64,000 nucleotides of DNA from Porphyrobacter sp. (GTDB taxonomy: Bacteria; Pseudomonadota; Alphaproteobacteria; Sphingomonadales; Sphingomonadaceae). The notes beneath the pieces are model-generated. The model did not search any database and was not told the origin of the DNA. It saw only the letters and a program-made list of their open reading frames with translations. Made by a program: the position numbers and the translations under genes. Shown here one piece after another: positions 42,632-51,867 of the stretch. Position 1 is the stretch's first letter, and every line of letters starts with the position of its first letter. The stretch is from positions 62,001-126,000 of the forward strand of contig JAGIBN010000004.1 in the NCBI GenBank assembly GCA_017744315.1, read 5' to 3'.

Positions 42632-43747
42632 TCAGACTCGCTCAGCCTCCCGGTAGACGTCCAGGGTATGCCGGGCGATCTGGTCCCAGTCGAAGCGGCG
42701 GTTGAGATCTTGCGCGTCCACCTCGAAGCCGGCGGACGGGCTGCCCATCTTCATCGCCAGCGCATCGGTATCGCCCACGGGAAAGTAGTTCGCCTCACGC
42801 AGTCCCAGGTCGCGGTTGGGCTGGATATCGCTGAGCAACATCGGCGCCCCGCAACGCCCCGCTTCCAGGGCCGTTATCGGCAGGCCTTCGTGGAAGGATG
42901 GGAGCACGAAGAGGTCCGTGTTCTGGTACAGGGTCTTGAGTATCGGCCTGGGCTGTTGCCCGGTCAGAATTACGTTCCCGCCGCCTTCGTTCATGATCTT
43001 GCGGGCGTAGGCCGAACCGTGGTCGGCCGCCCCCGCAATGACCAGTTTTCGCTTGGTGCCAGACTTGCGGAAGGCGTCGATCAGATAGTCGAAGCCCTTC
43101 TCCGGCACGAACCGGCCAACCGCGAGAATGAAGTTCCGGGCCGACACTCCGAAGCGCGAGAGGATCTCGGCGGAACCGAGGCTGTCGTCGCTGAGCGCCG
43201 GGGCTCCATTCGGTATGTAGCGGACTTTCCCGGCGCACGAGGGATACTGATGCGCGAGCCTGTCGGCGAGCGAGGGCGAGACCGCGATCACCCGGTGGGC
43301 GCAGTTGATCCCCCACCGCTCCCCGGTCCGAAGCGCGAACTTGGCGAACTTGCCCCACTTCGCGCGTTCGTAGTCGTCGCCGTGATGCGTCATCACGACC
43401 CTCAGACCCATCAGTCGCGCCAAGGGGGTCAGGATGGCCGGCCCGATTGCGTGGATGTGAATGATGCGGGCGCCGGTCCAGCGGGCGTAGGCCACGCCCA
43501 CGGCGGTCGAGACTATCGCCTCGAGATGCGACTGGCGCGGCGATGGCAGCGGCGTGACCATCACCCCATCGCACCGGTCAGGCGTGTCTTTCAGGTAAGG
43601 CTTGCGGCCGAGCACTTCGATTTCGAACTCGGGCGCGTTCACAGCCACGCGCGGAAGCAGTTCCTCGCAATGCGTCTCAACCCCGCCCATGACGCCGGGT
43701 ATTCCGCGCAAGCCTGTGACGCACAGGCGGGAGCGTGCAGGATCCAT
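42632..43747 (-). CDS. GT4-family glycosyltransferase
   Basis: 371 aa from ATG 43747 with GAGGAG 6 bases upstream; the frame also reaches 43816. GT-B motifs: TGLRGIPGVMGGVETHCEEL, IHIHAIGPAILTPLA, VAVSPSLADRL, GRFVPEKGFDYLIDAF and the E(x7)E element SFHEGLPITALEAGRCGAP. Typical EPS sugar transferase using a nucleotide sugar. About 40 bases to the flippase gene. Confidence 0.9.
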   Translation of the reverse strand: MDPARSRLCVTGLRGIPGVMGGVETHCEELLPRVAVNAPEFEIEVLGRKPYLKDTPDRCDGVMVTPLPSPRQSHLEAIVSTAVGVAYARWTGARIIHIHAIGPAILTPLARLMGLRVVMTHHGDDYERAKWGKFAKFALRTGERWGINCAHRVIAVSPSLADRLAHQYPSCAGKVRYIPNGAPALSDDSLGSAEILSRFGVSARNFILAVGRFVPEKGFDYLIDAFRKSGTKRKLVIAGAADHGSAYARKIMNEGGGNVILTGQQPRPILKTLYQNTDLFVLPSFHEGLPITALEAGRCGAPMLLSDIQPNRDLGLREANYFPVGDTDALAMKMGSPSAGFEVDAQDLNRRFDWDQIARHTLDVYREAERV

Positions 43748-43982
43748 AGCAACTCCTCGCCGTCCGTTCGACGGACACCACAACGGTGCCGCAGACTTCC
43801 TGTTGCAATGCAGCATACTGCCGGATCCCCGAATGCGTTCCGGGCATTTTTGGCCAAAGCGCCGAAGTGAGACTGGCGTGAGACCGGCTCACAAAACGCG
43901 CCACATGAGGTCATGGCGCAGAACCAAAGCCGTAATAGACAGTTCAATGTACGCAGGTGCACAATGACGCGGAAAGGTGGGT
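43748..43982. promoter_or_regulatory. Divergent promoter region of the EPS locus
   Basis: 235-base gap between the minus-strand GT4 operon and the plus-strand acetyltransferase. Promoters for both should lie here. I see no conserved operator. Confidence 0.35.
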
Positions 43983-44687
43983 ATGACCGAGGTCTCGAAG
44001 ATTGAGGTGAAGGAAGAAGATGTCGACCTGGAGGCGCTCGCCAGGCCGCACTCGCGCGGATGCCTGAGATCGTTTCGGGCGCTCCGGCTCTATCTGGCCG
44101 CCGACCTCCATCGCTACCAACACAACGGCCGCTTCCGCTTCTGGCGCCACTTCCTGTTCACGCCCGGATACAAGTACACGTTCTGGATGAGGGTGAGCGG
44201 CTATCTGAAGACCGGGCGCATCAGCCGGGTGACGCTCTACCCGATCGCCAAGTTCATCCTGCTGCACTGCCGCTACAAATACGGGATCGCGATCCCCGAA
44301 TATACCGAGATCGATCCCGGCCTGTTCATCAACCGGTTCGGCGGCATCTACATGCACGGTCACACCAAGATCGGGCACGACGTGACCTTGAGCGCGATGA
44401 CCATGATCGGCCAGACCAACCGCGGGAAGCGAGCCGGCACTCCGACCATCGGCAACCGCGTCTTCATGGGCGTGGGTGCGAAAGTCATCGGCAAGGTCAC
44501 CGTCGGGGACGACAGCGCGATCGGCGTTTCGGCGCTGGTCACTCGCGACGTCCCGCCGCGCAGCGTGGTCGCCGGCATCCCGGCCAAGGTGATCTCGGAG
44601 GAAGGCTCCGACGGTTACGTCAACCGCGTGGTTCCGGCCGAGCTCCTGGCGGCCTGCTACGCGGCGAACAGGAAGGCGCTGCCCTAG
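43983..44687 (+). CDS. Serine acetyltransferase-like acyltransferase
   Basis: 234 aa from ATG 43983, with GGAAAGG 5-11 bases upstream. About 100 residues of N-terminal helices followed by a left-handed beta-helix with the hexapeptide repeat: IPEYTEIDPGLFINRFGGIY, KIGHDVTLSAMTMIG, TPTIGNRVFMGVGAKVIGKV, IGVSALVTRDVPPRSVVAGIP. In an EPS locus, it more likely O-acetylates a sugar than makes O-acetylserine. It faces its neighbours: a GT2 gene is convergent with a 4-base overlap. Confidence 0.85.
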   Translation: MTEVSKIEVKEEDVDLEALARPHSRGCLRSFRALRLYLAADLHRYQHNGRFRFWRHFLFTPGYKYTFWMRVSGYLKTGRISRVTLYPIAKFILLHCRYKYGIAIPEYTEIDPGLFINRFGGIYMHGHTKIGHDVTLSAMTMIGQTNRGKRAGTPTIGNRVFMGVGAKVIGKVTVGDDSAIGVSALVTRDVPPRSVVAGIPAKVISEEGSDGYVNRVVPAELLAACYAANRKALP

Positions 44688-45640
44688 CGGCGCTTTCCTT
44701 TTAGCCGCATGCCCCAGGCGGCGAACCAGTAGCCCGCCATCTTGATCCCATCGCGCAGGCGCGGCGCATAGAGCGCCCGGAAGAACTCGAACCCGAAGGG
44801 AACGCCATTCCCCGCCGAGTGGCGAGCGTACAGCACGACCTCCTGGTTCGACAGTCGCTTGAGCAAGGCGCGCTGCTCGGGGGTCGCAGCCTCTAGCAGC
44901 GCAGCAATAGTCGTGACGATGACCGGCAACTTCGAATGGCGCGCCGAGCGGGTGACGCGATTGACCGTGTCCTGGTGGAACTCCGCGCTCGACCGGTCGA
45001 CGAACACGGCCTCGGCGCGCGCCATCGTCCTGAGCCACATGTCCTTGTCCCCGCCGCGCTGGGTGCCGTCTTCTGGGAACAGGCCGGCGTCGAGCAGAAG
45101 TTCGGTGCGAATGGCCGTTGCGCCGGTCCACACCGGGCATCGTTCGGTATCGAGCCAGGCGCTGACAAGCTGCTGGAGCGGCAGCGCCTGCCCTCCCGTC
45201 AGCCGCGGGGAGTGGCGGTAGGGACGCCGACCGGCGTGCTCGACAATCTCGAACCGGCTGAACGCGCACCCGACGGGATCGGGGCAATCGCTGATGGCGG
45301 AGGACAGGTTCTTGAGATGGCTCTCGCTCCACATGTCGTCTGCATCGAGGAAGGCGATCCAGTCTCCGGTGGCGGCCTTGATGCCCATGTTCCTGGCCGC
45401 ATAGCCGCCCGGCCCCGGAGGGGAGCGGGTTAGAATACGCAAGCGGTCGTCATCGATGGCCCGCACGATTTCGAGGCCGCCGTCGGTCGACCCGTCGTCG
45501 ATGACGATGATCTCTTCGGGCGGGAGGCTTTGATCGAGCGCGCTGCGTATCGTGGCCTCGACATGCGGCGCCTTGTTGTACAGCGGCATGACCACGGTGA
45601 ACCGCGGCGGCGCGTTGGCTGATCCCTGGCCTCCCCGCAT
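44684..45640 (-). CDS. GT2-family glycosyltransferase
   Basis: 318 aa; start at ATG 45640, which shares a base with the stop of the upstream gene (GTG 45643 also possible). FTVVMPLYNKAPHVEATIRS, VIDDGSTDGG, ARNMGIKAATGDWIAFLDAD (metal-binding DAD). Complete and normal length. It is probably an EPS sugar transferase. Confidence 0.88.
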   Translation of the reverse strand: MRGGQGSANAPPRFTVVMPLYNKAPHVEATIRSALDQSLPPEEIIVIDDGSTDGGLEIVRAIDDDRLRILTRSPPGPGGYAARNMGIKAATGDWIAFLDADDMWSESHLKNLSSAISDCPDPVGCAFSRFEIVEHAGRRPYRHSPRLTGGQALPLQQLVSAWLDTERCPVWTGATAIRTELLLDAGLFPEDGTQRGGDKDMWLRTMARAEAVFVDRSSAEFHQDTVNRVTRSARHSKLPVIVTTIAALLEAATPEQRALLKRLSNQEVVLYARHSAGNGVPFGFEFFRALYAPRLRDGIKMAGYWFAAWGMRLKGKRR

Positions 45641-46989
45641 CACAGGCTACCGTTGAAGCGCACTACCCGCAGGGGGAGGGGACCGAACTCCAGCCGCGGG
45701 GTTCGACGGTAATAAGCATGCATCGTGTGTCCCCATAGGTAGCCGTAGAGAATGAGCCCCTCGATCAGCCAGAAGGGCATCGTCGCCATGTTGAGCAACA
45801 GGAAGCTCAGGTGCGCCGCCAGGAGCCGGGGCGCGAATTCGCCGCTCCGCGCCGCGAGCACGAAGCCGGTGCCAAGCAGCGTGACAATGGCCGCCACGCC
45901 GAGCAGGCCTCCGTCGAAGAGCATGCCGACAAAGGTGTTGTGGGCGTAGATTTCGAAATGCTCTTCCCAGGCATTGGGGCCGAAGCCGACCAGATGCTGG
46001 AGCGATGTTCCGTCCGCCCAACCGTAGATATATTGGCTCCAGATGTAGGCGCGGGCGCTCAGCAGGTCCTGGTCGGCCGCCGTGAAGGACTCTGGTGGCT
46101 TCAGCAGATCGACCTCACCTCGGAGCAGGCCCCCGACTTCGGCGAAGCGCTCCGAAGTTCCCAAGGCGTAGACCAGAAGCGCAAATCCAAGCAGCGCCAT
46201 TCCGATGATCACCGCCGCGCGCAACTTGGGTTCGACCCATCGACCCACGCCCATCACGCTCGCATAGAAGCCGAGCGGGAGGATCCCGATCATCGCCGTG
46301 CGATAGTTGGCGATCCAGATACCCGCCGCTGCGGCGACCATGGCGATCGTTCGAATGACGAGGTTGGTGCCCTTGGCGAGACAGGCCGCGAAGAACAGCC
46401 CGACGAGTGCCACCGAGAACGCCGCTTCGTGATTATACCCCCCGATGTAGCTGATCGAGCCATCGGGCGCCGTCTTCGGCATGTTGAGCACCACCGAAAT
46501 CAGCTGCAGCAGCACTAGCGGACTGAAGGCGAGCAGCACGGACAGGCCGAAACCGCGGTAGTCCTCCTCGAGCGCTTGATAAGTCGCGAGCGCGATCACC
46601 AGGAAGTAGAGATACTTGATCAGGACATCGAGCCCTGGTGCCACCCGCGAATTCGCCATCGCGCTGAGCAAGGTGACCGCGATGAGCAGGTAGATCGGCA
46701 GCGCCGCCTTGTTGAGCAGCAGGGTCTTGCGAATGACCAGGAGCCCGAGCCCGACCACCAGGATCGAGAAGAGCGCGTTGATCGACAGGCCACCCGCCAC
46801 CTGGGCGTAAGTGTAGACGTGCAAGGCCGAGAGCACGAGGCGCATCCATATCGCGAACACAACGAAGCGGGCAGCCAGGCCTTGCGCACTCCACAGCGCG
46901 AAAATGCCGATGAGCGTGAGCAAGCCGAGCGCCGGAAGCAGCGCGAAGGCCGGAAGCATCGGGGCTACGTCGGAGAAACTGTCGCTCAT
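45640..46989 (-). CDS. O-antigen ligase/Wzy-like polymerase
   Basis: 449 aa from ATG 46989 (ATGA overlap with the phosphatase-fold gene). About 11-12 hydrophobic segments, the second half bearing a large periplasmic loop (about residues 300-365, WSQYIYGWADGTSLQHLVGF) with the Wzy_C/ligase signature GPNAWEEHFEIYAHNTFVGM, in which the HN pair is conserved. It polymerises or ligates the EPS repeat units at the periplasmic face. Confidence 0.85.
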   Translation of the reverse strand: MSDSFSDVAPMLPAFALLPALGLLTLIGIFALWSAQGLAARFVVFAIWMRLVLSALHVYTYAQVAGGLSINALFSILVVGLGLLVIRKTLLLNKAALPIYLLIAVTLLSAMANSRVAPGLDVLIKYLYFLVIALATYQALEEDYRGFGLSVLLAFSPLVLLQLISVVLNMPKTAPDGSISYIGGYNHEAAFSVALVGLFFAACLAKGTNLVIRTIAMVAAAAGIWIANYRTAMIGILPLGFYASVMGVGRWVEPKLRAAVIIGMALLGFALLVYALGTSERFAEVGGLLRGEVDLLKPPESFTAADQDLLSARAYIWSQYIYGWADGTSLQHLVGFGPNAWEEHFEIYAHNTFVGMLFDGGLLGVAAIVTLLGTGFVLAARSGEFAPRLLAAHLSFLLLNMATMPFWLIEGLILYGYLWGHTMHAYYRRTPRLEFGPLPLRVVRFNGSL

Positions 46990-47960
46990 ACTTCGGCCCC
47001 CACCGGCTGGGTGAGCCACAAGTCGGCCCGGACCGCATGATGGTCCGAACCGACCGCAGGCAGAACCTCGACATTTTGCACGGACCACGCCGGTCCTGTG
47101 TAGACATGGTCGATCGGCAGGAACGGAACCGGCCAGGCCATCCCGGCGAACCGCGCGGGGAAGCTGAACGCCGCTCGCGTGCTCCGGCTGAGAGGGGCGA
47201 GGTCGCTATCGAGCGTCCGCATCGCCGAGCTCCAGGGCGTCAGGTTGAAGTCGCCGCCCAGGATCAGCCGCTGAGTTCCAAGCGAGGCGAGCGCATCCGG
47301 CAGGGCATGCCGCCAGTTGGCCTGTCGATCCGCAGGGAGTGGCCAGGGCTGGTGGTAGGTGACGATCGGAAACTCGGTCCCGTCCTCAAGCCTGGCGACA
47401 GCCCAGAGCAAGGGTGGCCCGAACTCCCCACCGTCAGGTCGACGGGCGCGATAGTCTGCCTTCACCAGCGGGAACCGCGAATAGATCGCGGCCGAGCAGC
47501 CTTCGCGGCACGGGCTATGATAGGGAAAGCGCTGCTTGAGCCGTTGATGATAGGGCGCGACTGCTCCGTCGGTCTCCTGCAACAGGACGATGTCCGCATC
47601 GCTTGCGAGTAGAGCGTCGATCGTGCCGATCGGATCGGTATTCACCACTCCGACGTTCTGCGTGATCAAGGTCAGCCGCTGGCCCGAGGCAGGGGCGGCA
47701 TTCGCGCGACCGGGAGAGACGACCTCCGGCACGATCGCCACGGCGGAAGCGACGAGAACGCAAGCCGCCGCGCCCTTGAAGGCCCAGGGCAGCTTGTCTC
47801 GTCCTGGAATGAAGGCCGCCAACGCAAAGAGCGGGGCGAAGGGCAGGAACGAGGTAAAGGCATCGATCGAGCCCGACAACCGGCCGAGCGGCAAGGTCAG
47901 CACGATCGCGAGGGCGATCAGGACGCTAATCTGGCGCCATCGGATGCGAGACCGGGTCAT
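46986..47960 (-). CDS. Membrane-anchored endonuclease/exonuclease/phosphatase-fold protein
   Basis: 324 aa from ATG 47960. Three hydrophobic N-terminal segments, then a periplasmic EEP domain starting LTLITQNVGVVNTD, DIVLLQETDGAV (metal-binding Glu), LILGGDFNLTPWS and the closing SDHHAVRADLWL. In EPS loci such proteins are thought to be phosphodiesterases or lipid-linked phosphatases. The active-site set is complete. ATGA overlaps on both sides suggest one translational unit. Substrate not known. Confidence 0.8.
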   Translation of the reverse strand: MTRSRIRWRQISVLIALAIVLTLPLGRLSGSIDAFTSFLPFAPLFALAAFIPGRDKLPWAFKGAAACVLVASAVAIVPEVVSPGRANAAPASGQRLTLITQNVGVVNTDPIGTIDALLASDADIVLLQETDGAVAPYHQRLKQRFPYHSPCREGCSAAIYSRFPLVKADYRARRPDGGEFGPPLLWAVARLEDGTEFPIVTYHQPWPLPADRQANWRHALPDALASLGTQRLILGGDFNLTPWSSAMRTLDSDLAPLSRSTRAAFSFPARFAGMAWPVPFLPIDHVYTGPAWSVQNVEVLPAVGSDHHAVRADLWLTQPVGAEV

Positions 47961-49093
47961 TGTCGGCTCGCTTCGTTCCCGATCACGGACTCGATAATCT
48001 GCCAATAGGCCCCGACCGCCCGGTCGACGCTGAACTCGGCAGCGCGTCTGCGGCCCCGTTCGCCGAACGAGCGGCTGAGTTGAGGATCCTCCATCAGGAC
48101 AATCGCATCGGTCATCGCCGGAACATCATTGGCCGGAACCAGGAGCCCGCCCTCGCCGTCGACGACGCTCGCTCTGTCGAGACTTACCGCCAGGACTTCC
48201 GACGGCCCAGACCGGCAATCGGTCGCGATTACCGGCACGCCAACCGCCATCGCCTCAACCAGCGCGTTCGGAAAACCCTCGGCGTTAGAGCTCAGGATGA
48301 AGAGGCCGGCCCGAACGAGCAGCGCGTAGGGGTTCTCGATGAAGCCCGGCATGACCAGGCGTTCGCCAAGGCCCACCTGGTCGCCGAGCGCGCGGAGCTC
48401 CGCATGGAGCGGACCCGTGCCGATCAACACCAGCCGTCCTTTCCGGCCGCTGCGGGCAAAGGCTTCGATCGCCAGGGCGAAGTTCTTGTTCGGAACCAGG
48501 CGTCCCATGGCGATGCAGTCGTCGGCCCGAATCTCGATCGACGGGCTTTCCGCCGCGAGCGCGGCAATCCTGTCGAGGTCCACGGGGTTGAAGACGACGG
48601 AGATCCTCTCCCGCTCGACGCCGAACTTGCTCACGAGAGTGTCGGCCACCCCGTTCGAGACCGCAATCACCGCAGCAGCGCGGGGATACGTGAGCCGGAC
48701 GAGAAGTCGGCTAGCCCAGGCGAACCTGCCGGTGTCGAGATGAGCGGCGGTATCGACCCGCTCGCTGATCACGAAAGGCCGCCCCCGCGCTATCATGGCG
48801 AAAGCGGCAGCCACGTTGGAACGCGTCAGGAAAGAGAGCGAGAGGTCCGCCTTCTCCTTCTTGGTCGCTCGCGTCAGGCCGGCAATGCTGCGCGGCAGGC
48901 TGTGGCGGCAGTCGAGCTGCCGAACACCCATGTCGCCCGGCAACGCGTAGGCCTGCTCCTCGCGATCGAGCAGCGTCACCGAGACGTCGTACTCGTCCCG
49001 ATAACGCGTGGACGCGCTGAGGATGGTGCTGAAGACTCGCTCCGCTCCCCCACCCGCCAGCGAGTTGATGACGAACACGACCCGTTTACTCAT
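47957..49093 (-). CDS. GT4-family glycosyltransferase
   Basis: 378 aa from ATG 49093. N-terminal VVFVINSLAGGGAERVFSTI, AVIAVSNGVADTLVSKFGV, MGRLVPNKNFALAIEAFARS and ENPYALLVRAGLFILSSNAE plus GFPNALVEAMAVGVPVIATD, the GT4 signature. 4 bases downstream of the kinase stop. It adds a sugar in repeat-unit assembly. Confidence 0.9.
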   Translation of the reverse strand: MSKRVVFVINSLAGGGAERVFSTILSASTRYRDEYDVSVTLLDREEQAYALPGDMGVRQLDCRHSLPRSIAGLTRATKKEKADLSLSFLTRSNVAAAFAMIARGRPFVISERVDTAAHLDTGRFAWASRLLVRLTYPRAAAVIAVSNGVADTLVSKFGVERERISVVFNPVDLDRIAALAAESPSIEIRADDCIAMGRLVPNKNFALAIEAFARSGRKGRLVLIGTGPLHAELRALGDQVGLGERLVMPGFIENPYALLVRAGLFILSSNAEGFPNALVEAMAVGVPVIATDCRSGPSEVLAVSLDRASVVDGEGGLLVPANDVPAMTDAIVLMEDPQLSRSFGERGRRRAAEFSVDRAVGAYWQIIESVIGNEASRQ

Positions 49094-49097
49094 CGGA

Positions 49098-51233
49098 TCA
49101 GGCGGGTTCTTTCTCATATTCGCGGTAGAGATGCGTCTCCGCGCTCGATTTCGCCTGCGCGCGGATGTCGACCATGTTGAGCACCGCACCAGCGACATCG
49201 GCCCCCGACCGCTCGAGCAGATCGAGCGCCATGCGGGCAGTATGGACAGGCGTGTCACGCCAGCGGACGACGAACAGGGTCTTGTCGGCCATGGCCGCCA
49301 GCGCCCGCGCTTCGGCGATCTGCAGCACCGGTGCGGTATCTATCACCACCAGGTCGAAACGCTGCGCCAGGCTGTCGATCAACTGCTGCATCCGGTCGGA
49401 CGCGAACATGTCGTAGTCCGGGCTTTCGCCTTTGAGTTGCGGCAGAACGCTCAGCCCGGTTTCCAGGTCGGTGATCAGCGCGTCTTCGATCTGCGCCGTA
49501 CCCGCGAGGACTTGCGCCAGTCCGACCGGACCCGCCCTGAACTCGCGGCTCGATCCACGCTGGCGTTCGTCGCAGTCGACGAGAACAACCCGCTGACCAA
49601 GCTTGGCCGTCGTGCGGGCGAGAGTGAGCGCGACCGTCGTCTTGCCTTCGTGCGGGATCGAGGAAATCACCGCGACAGTGCGGGCATCCCGATCGCCCCG
49701 TCCAATCCGCAAGGTCGTGCGGATCGAGCGGAAGGTCTCGCCAAATAGCGAGCCGCTGTTCGTAAGAGCAAAGTCGCTGGCTTCCAGCGGCGCGTGTACT
49801 GCGTGGGAACCGCCGTTGATCGAAGCCAGGTCGGGCGCGGAAGCGAGGACTGGAACGCCGAGCGACGTTTCCAGTTCACGCCGGGTCCGCATGCCACGCT
49901 CGAGCATTTCGAGCAGCAGCACGATCACAGCCGCAGCAGCGAGTCCGGCGAGGATGCCGACGAGCAGGTAGACTGTGAGATTAGGTGATACTGCCGCGCG
50001 GGGAACCGGCGCGAGCGAGACGATATAGGCGTTGCCACGCTCGGTGCCCTGGGTCGCAATGGCCTGACGATAGCGTTCGAGCATGGCCGAATAGAGCACG
50101 CGTGCGGCTTCGGCGTTGCGCTGCAGCTCGGCGAGGCGGACCGATGCGCGATTGCCTGCCCGAACCTGGCCGATCACTTCCCCGACGGAGCCGCTGAGCG
50201 AACCGGCCTGGCTGCCTACAGCCCGCGCCTCGCTGGCGAGGCTACGGCTAAGCCGTCCGGTTTCTTCGGCGATCTTTGCCCGCACGGTTGCGAGTTCTTC
50301 GTGCAGCGGCGTCATCTCGGGATAGTTGGGCCCGTAGCGCACGCTCATCGACGCTTCCTTGGCGACCAGGCGAGCTTCTTCGGTCCGCAGCTGGCTTATG
50401 ACCGGAGAGTCGAGAATAGCGGCTACTTCGCCGTTACGCCCGCTGGCGGCGCGCGAAGCGGCAGCCGCCTGCTGCGACTGAGCCTGGGCGCGCATTCCGT
50501 TGATCGTGGCGATCTGCTGCTGCGCCGTGGCATTGTCGTTGTAGATGTCGACCAGATTGGTCTGGTCGCGATAGCTGGCGACGTCCGCCTCGGCCTGCTG
50601 GACATCTTCGCGCAGCATCTCGAGCCTCTCGGCGAGCAAGGCGGCCTGCTGGTTCGTTTCCGCGGACAGCGCCTGGGTTTGGGAATCGAGATAGACCTTG
50701 GCCGCGGTGTTCACGACGTCGGTCGGCGTCTGCGGGTCGCCCCAGGCGAAGCTGATCGCGATGGCGTAGGACGTACCTTCACGCTTCACATCGAGCCCGT
50801 TGCGGACGACGTCGATCGCGCGGGCCCTCGCCGCCGGCAGCGCGTCGGTCCCAGGAGCCTGTCCATCCATGGGGAAACCGAAGCCCGGCCGGCGGGCGAG
50901 ATCGAGCCGATCGACCACACCAGCAGCGATCGTCGGAGACCGCAGCACCTGCACCTCGGTGTCGACGGTCGAAGAGTCGGTCATCGCCGGCCGATCCCGA
51001 TTGGTCTCGACCGGGACCACGTCTTCGACTTGTCGCTCGATCGCAACCTGGGCTGTCGCCGAATAAGTCGGATCCGCCAAACTGTAGGCCAGGATGGCGC
51101 CAAAAATGCCGATCCCCAACACCGCGCCGATCGCAAGGGCTCTGCGTCGAATGATCGCGGCGAGACCGCGAATGTCGATCAGTCCGGGCTCAGGTGCTCG
51201 GCGCGAAAAGTTGCTGGTGAGTGCGTCCATCAT
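49098..51233 (-). CDS. Wzc-type tyrosine autokinase / polysaccharide co-polymerase
   Basis: 711 aa. Wzz-type transmembrane helix at about 32-52, a coiled-coil periplasmic domain to about 415, second helix at 421-442, then a cytoplasmic BY-kinase with Walker A IPHEGKTT (Lys531), Walker A' VDCDERQ (Asp553, Asp555) and Walker B LVVIDTAPVL. Only Tyr703 and Tyr706 remain in the C-terminal tail HLYREYEKEPA, so phosphorylation-based cycling would be reduced compared to enterobacterial Wzc with its Tyr cluster. It controls chain length and export. No Wza partner is in the window. Confidence 0.9.
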   Translation of the reverse strand: MMDALTSNFSRRAPEPGLIDIRGLAAIIRRRALAIGAVLGIGIFGAILAYSLADPTYSATAQVAIERQVEDVVPVETNRDRPAMTDSSTVDTEVQVLRSPTIAAGVVDRLDLARRPGFGFPMDGQAPGTDALPAARARAIDVVRNGLDVKREGTSYAIAISFAWGDPQTPTDVVNTAAKVYLDSQTQALSAETNQQAALLAERLEMLREDVQQAEADVASYRDQTNLVDIYNDNATAQQQIATINGMRAQAQSQQAAAASRAASGRNGEVAAILDSPVISQLRTEEARLVAKEASMSVRYGPNYPEMTPLHEELATVRAKIAEETGRLSRSLASEARAVGSQAGSLSGSVGEVIGQVRAGNRASVRLAELQRNAEAARVLYSAMLERYRQAIATQGTERGNAYIVSLAPVPRAAVSPNLTVYLLVGILAGLAAAAVIVLLLEMLERGMRTRRELETSLGVPVLASAPDLASINGGSHAVHAPLEASDFALTNSGSLFGETFRSIRTTLRIGRGDRDARTVAVISSIPHEGKTTVALTLARTTAKLGQRVVLVDCDERQRGSSREFRAGPVGLAQVLAGTAQIEDALITDLETGLSVLPQLKGESPDYDMFASDRMQQLIDSLAQRFDLVVIDTAPVLQIAEARALAAMADKTLFVVRWRDTPVHTARMALDLLERSGADVAGAVLNMVDIRAQAKSSAETHLYREYEKEPA

Positions 51234-51536
51234 CGTTCCTTGAATGACGTCCGCCCTTCGACATCCTCAACTGACGCAAATCCTCATACGAGCCGAGCGT
51301 TCCGGCCAGTTGCCAGGCTGCTCCGATGGTGGGGGATCGGCCAAATGCCGTGTTTTTAGTGAGCCCTCAGGAACTTAGTCCAATTATGGCGATTTGAAAC
51401 TGTGATCGAAATGCGACCAAGTGTTCGGCAAGTCCGTTGAACGCTTGAGCATGCGGTCGCATGGGTGTATTCTGGGTAGAGGCCGCCGGTAACAGTGGTT
51501 TGAAAACAAGCGGCCAGAGGATGCTGGCAAGATATC
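51234..51536. promoter_or_regulatory. Intergenic promoter region of the EPS export genes
   Basis: Roughly 300 bases between the divergent Wzc gene and the small ORF at 51537. It contains an 8-base inverted repeat, ATGCGACC at 51411-51418 and GGTCGCAT at 51455-51462 with a 36-base spacer, which could be half-sites of a regulator. No gene-sized frame with family character is present. The region probably holds promoters in both directions. Confidence 0.4.
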
Positions 51537-51674
51537 GTGAAGCTTGAAGACGTTAAGAGTCGCGCCGTGGTGTCGGCGCCCGATACCGTACCCCGGAAAT
51601 CGGTGATCGCGTTCGGCGCAGCCCTATCGGCTGGCCTGCTCGCGTGGACGGGCGTCTATCTTCTGATGTTCTAA
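51537..51674 (+). CDS. Small single-pass membrane protein of unknown function
   Basis: 45 aa from a GTG. N-terminal charged part (KLEDVKSRAVVSAPDTVPRK) then a hydrophobic helix IAFGAALSAGLLAWTGVYLL. No family recognised. It is between the divergent Wzc gene and the initiating sugar transferase, so a role in EPS assembly is possible. The start has only a weak GGCAAG ribosome site, so it may not be translated. Confidence 0.4.
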   Translation: MKLEDVKSRAVVSAPDTVPRKSVIAFGAALSAGLLAWTGVYLLMF

Positions 51675-51867
51675 TTGCCATGCTCAGGATCGTGGGCGGT
51701 TTGATCGACCGGATCGGTCCCAAAAACCGCTGAAACCGGGCGGCTCCGGGCCGCTTTCGGTGCCTTGGTGGTGGCTGATCGCGCAATATCCTCCGTTCAG
51801 CGCTACGCCTGGAACAATTGTGCGCATTGCTCGTGAAGTCCCGAAAAAGTCGGGGTCTCTTTCGGGT

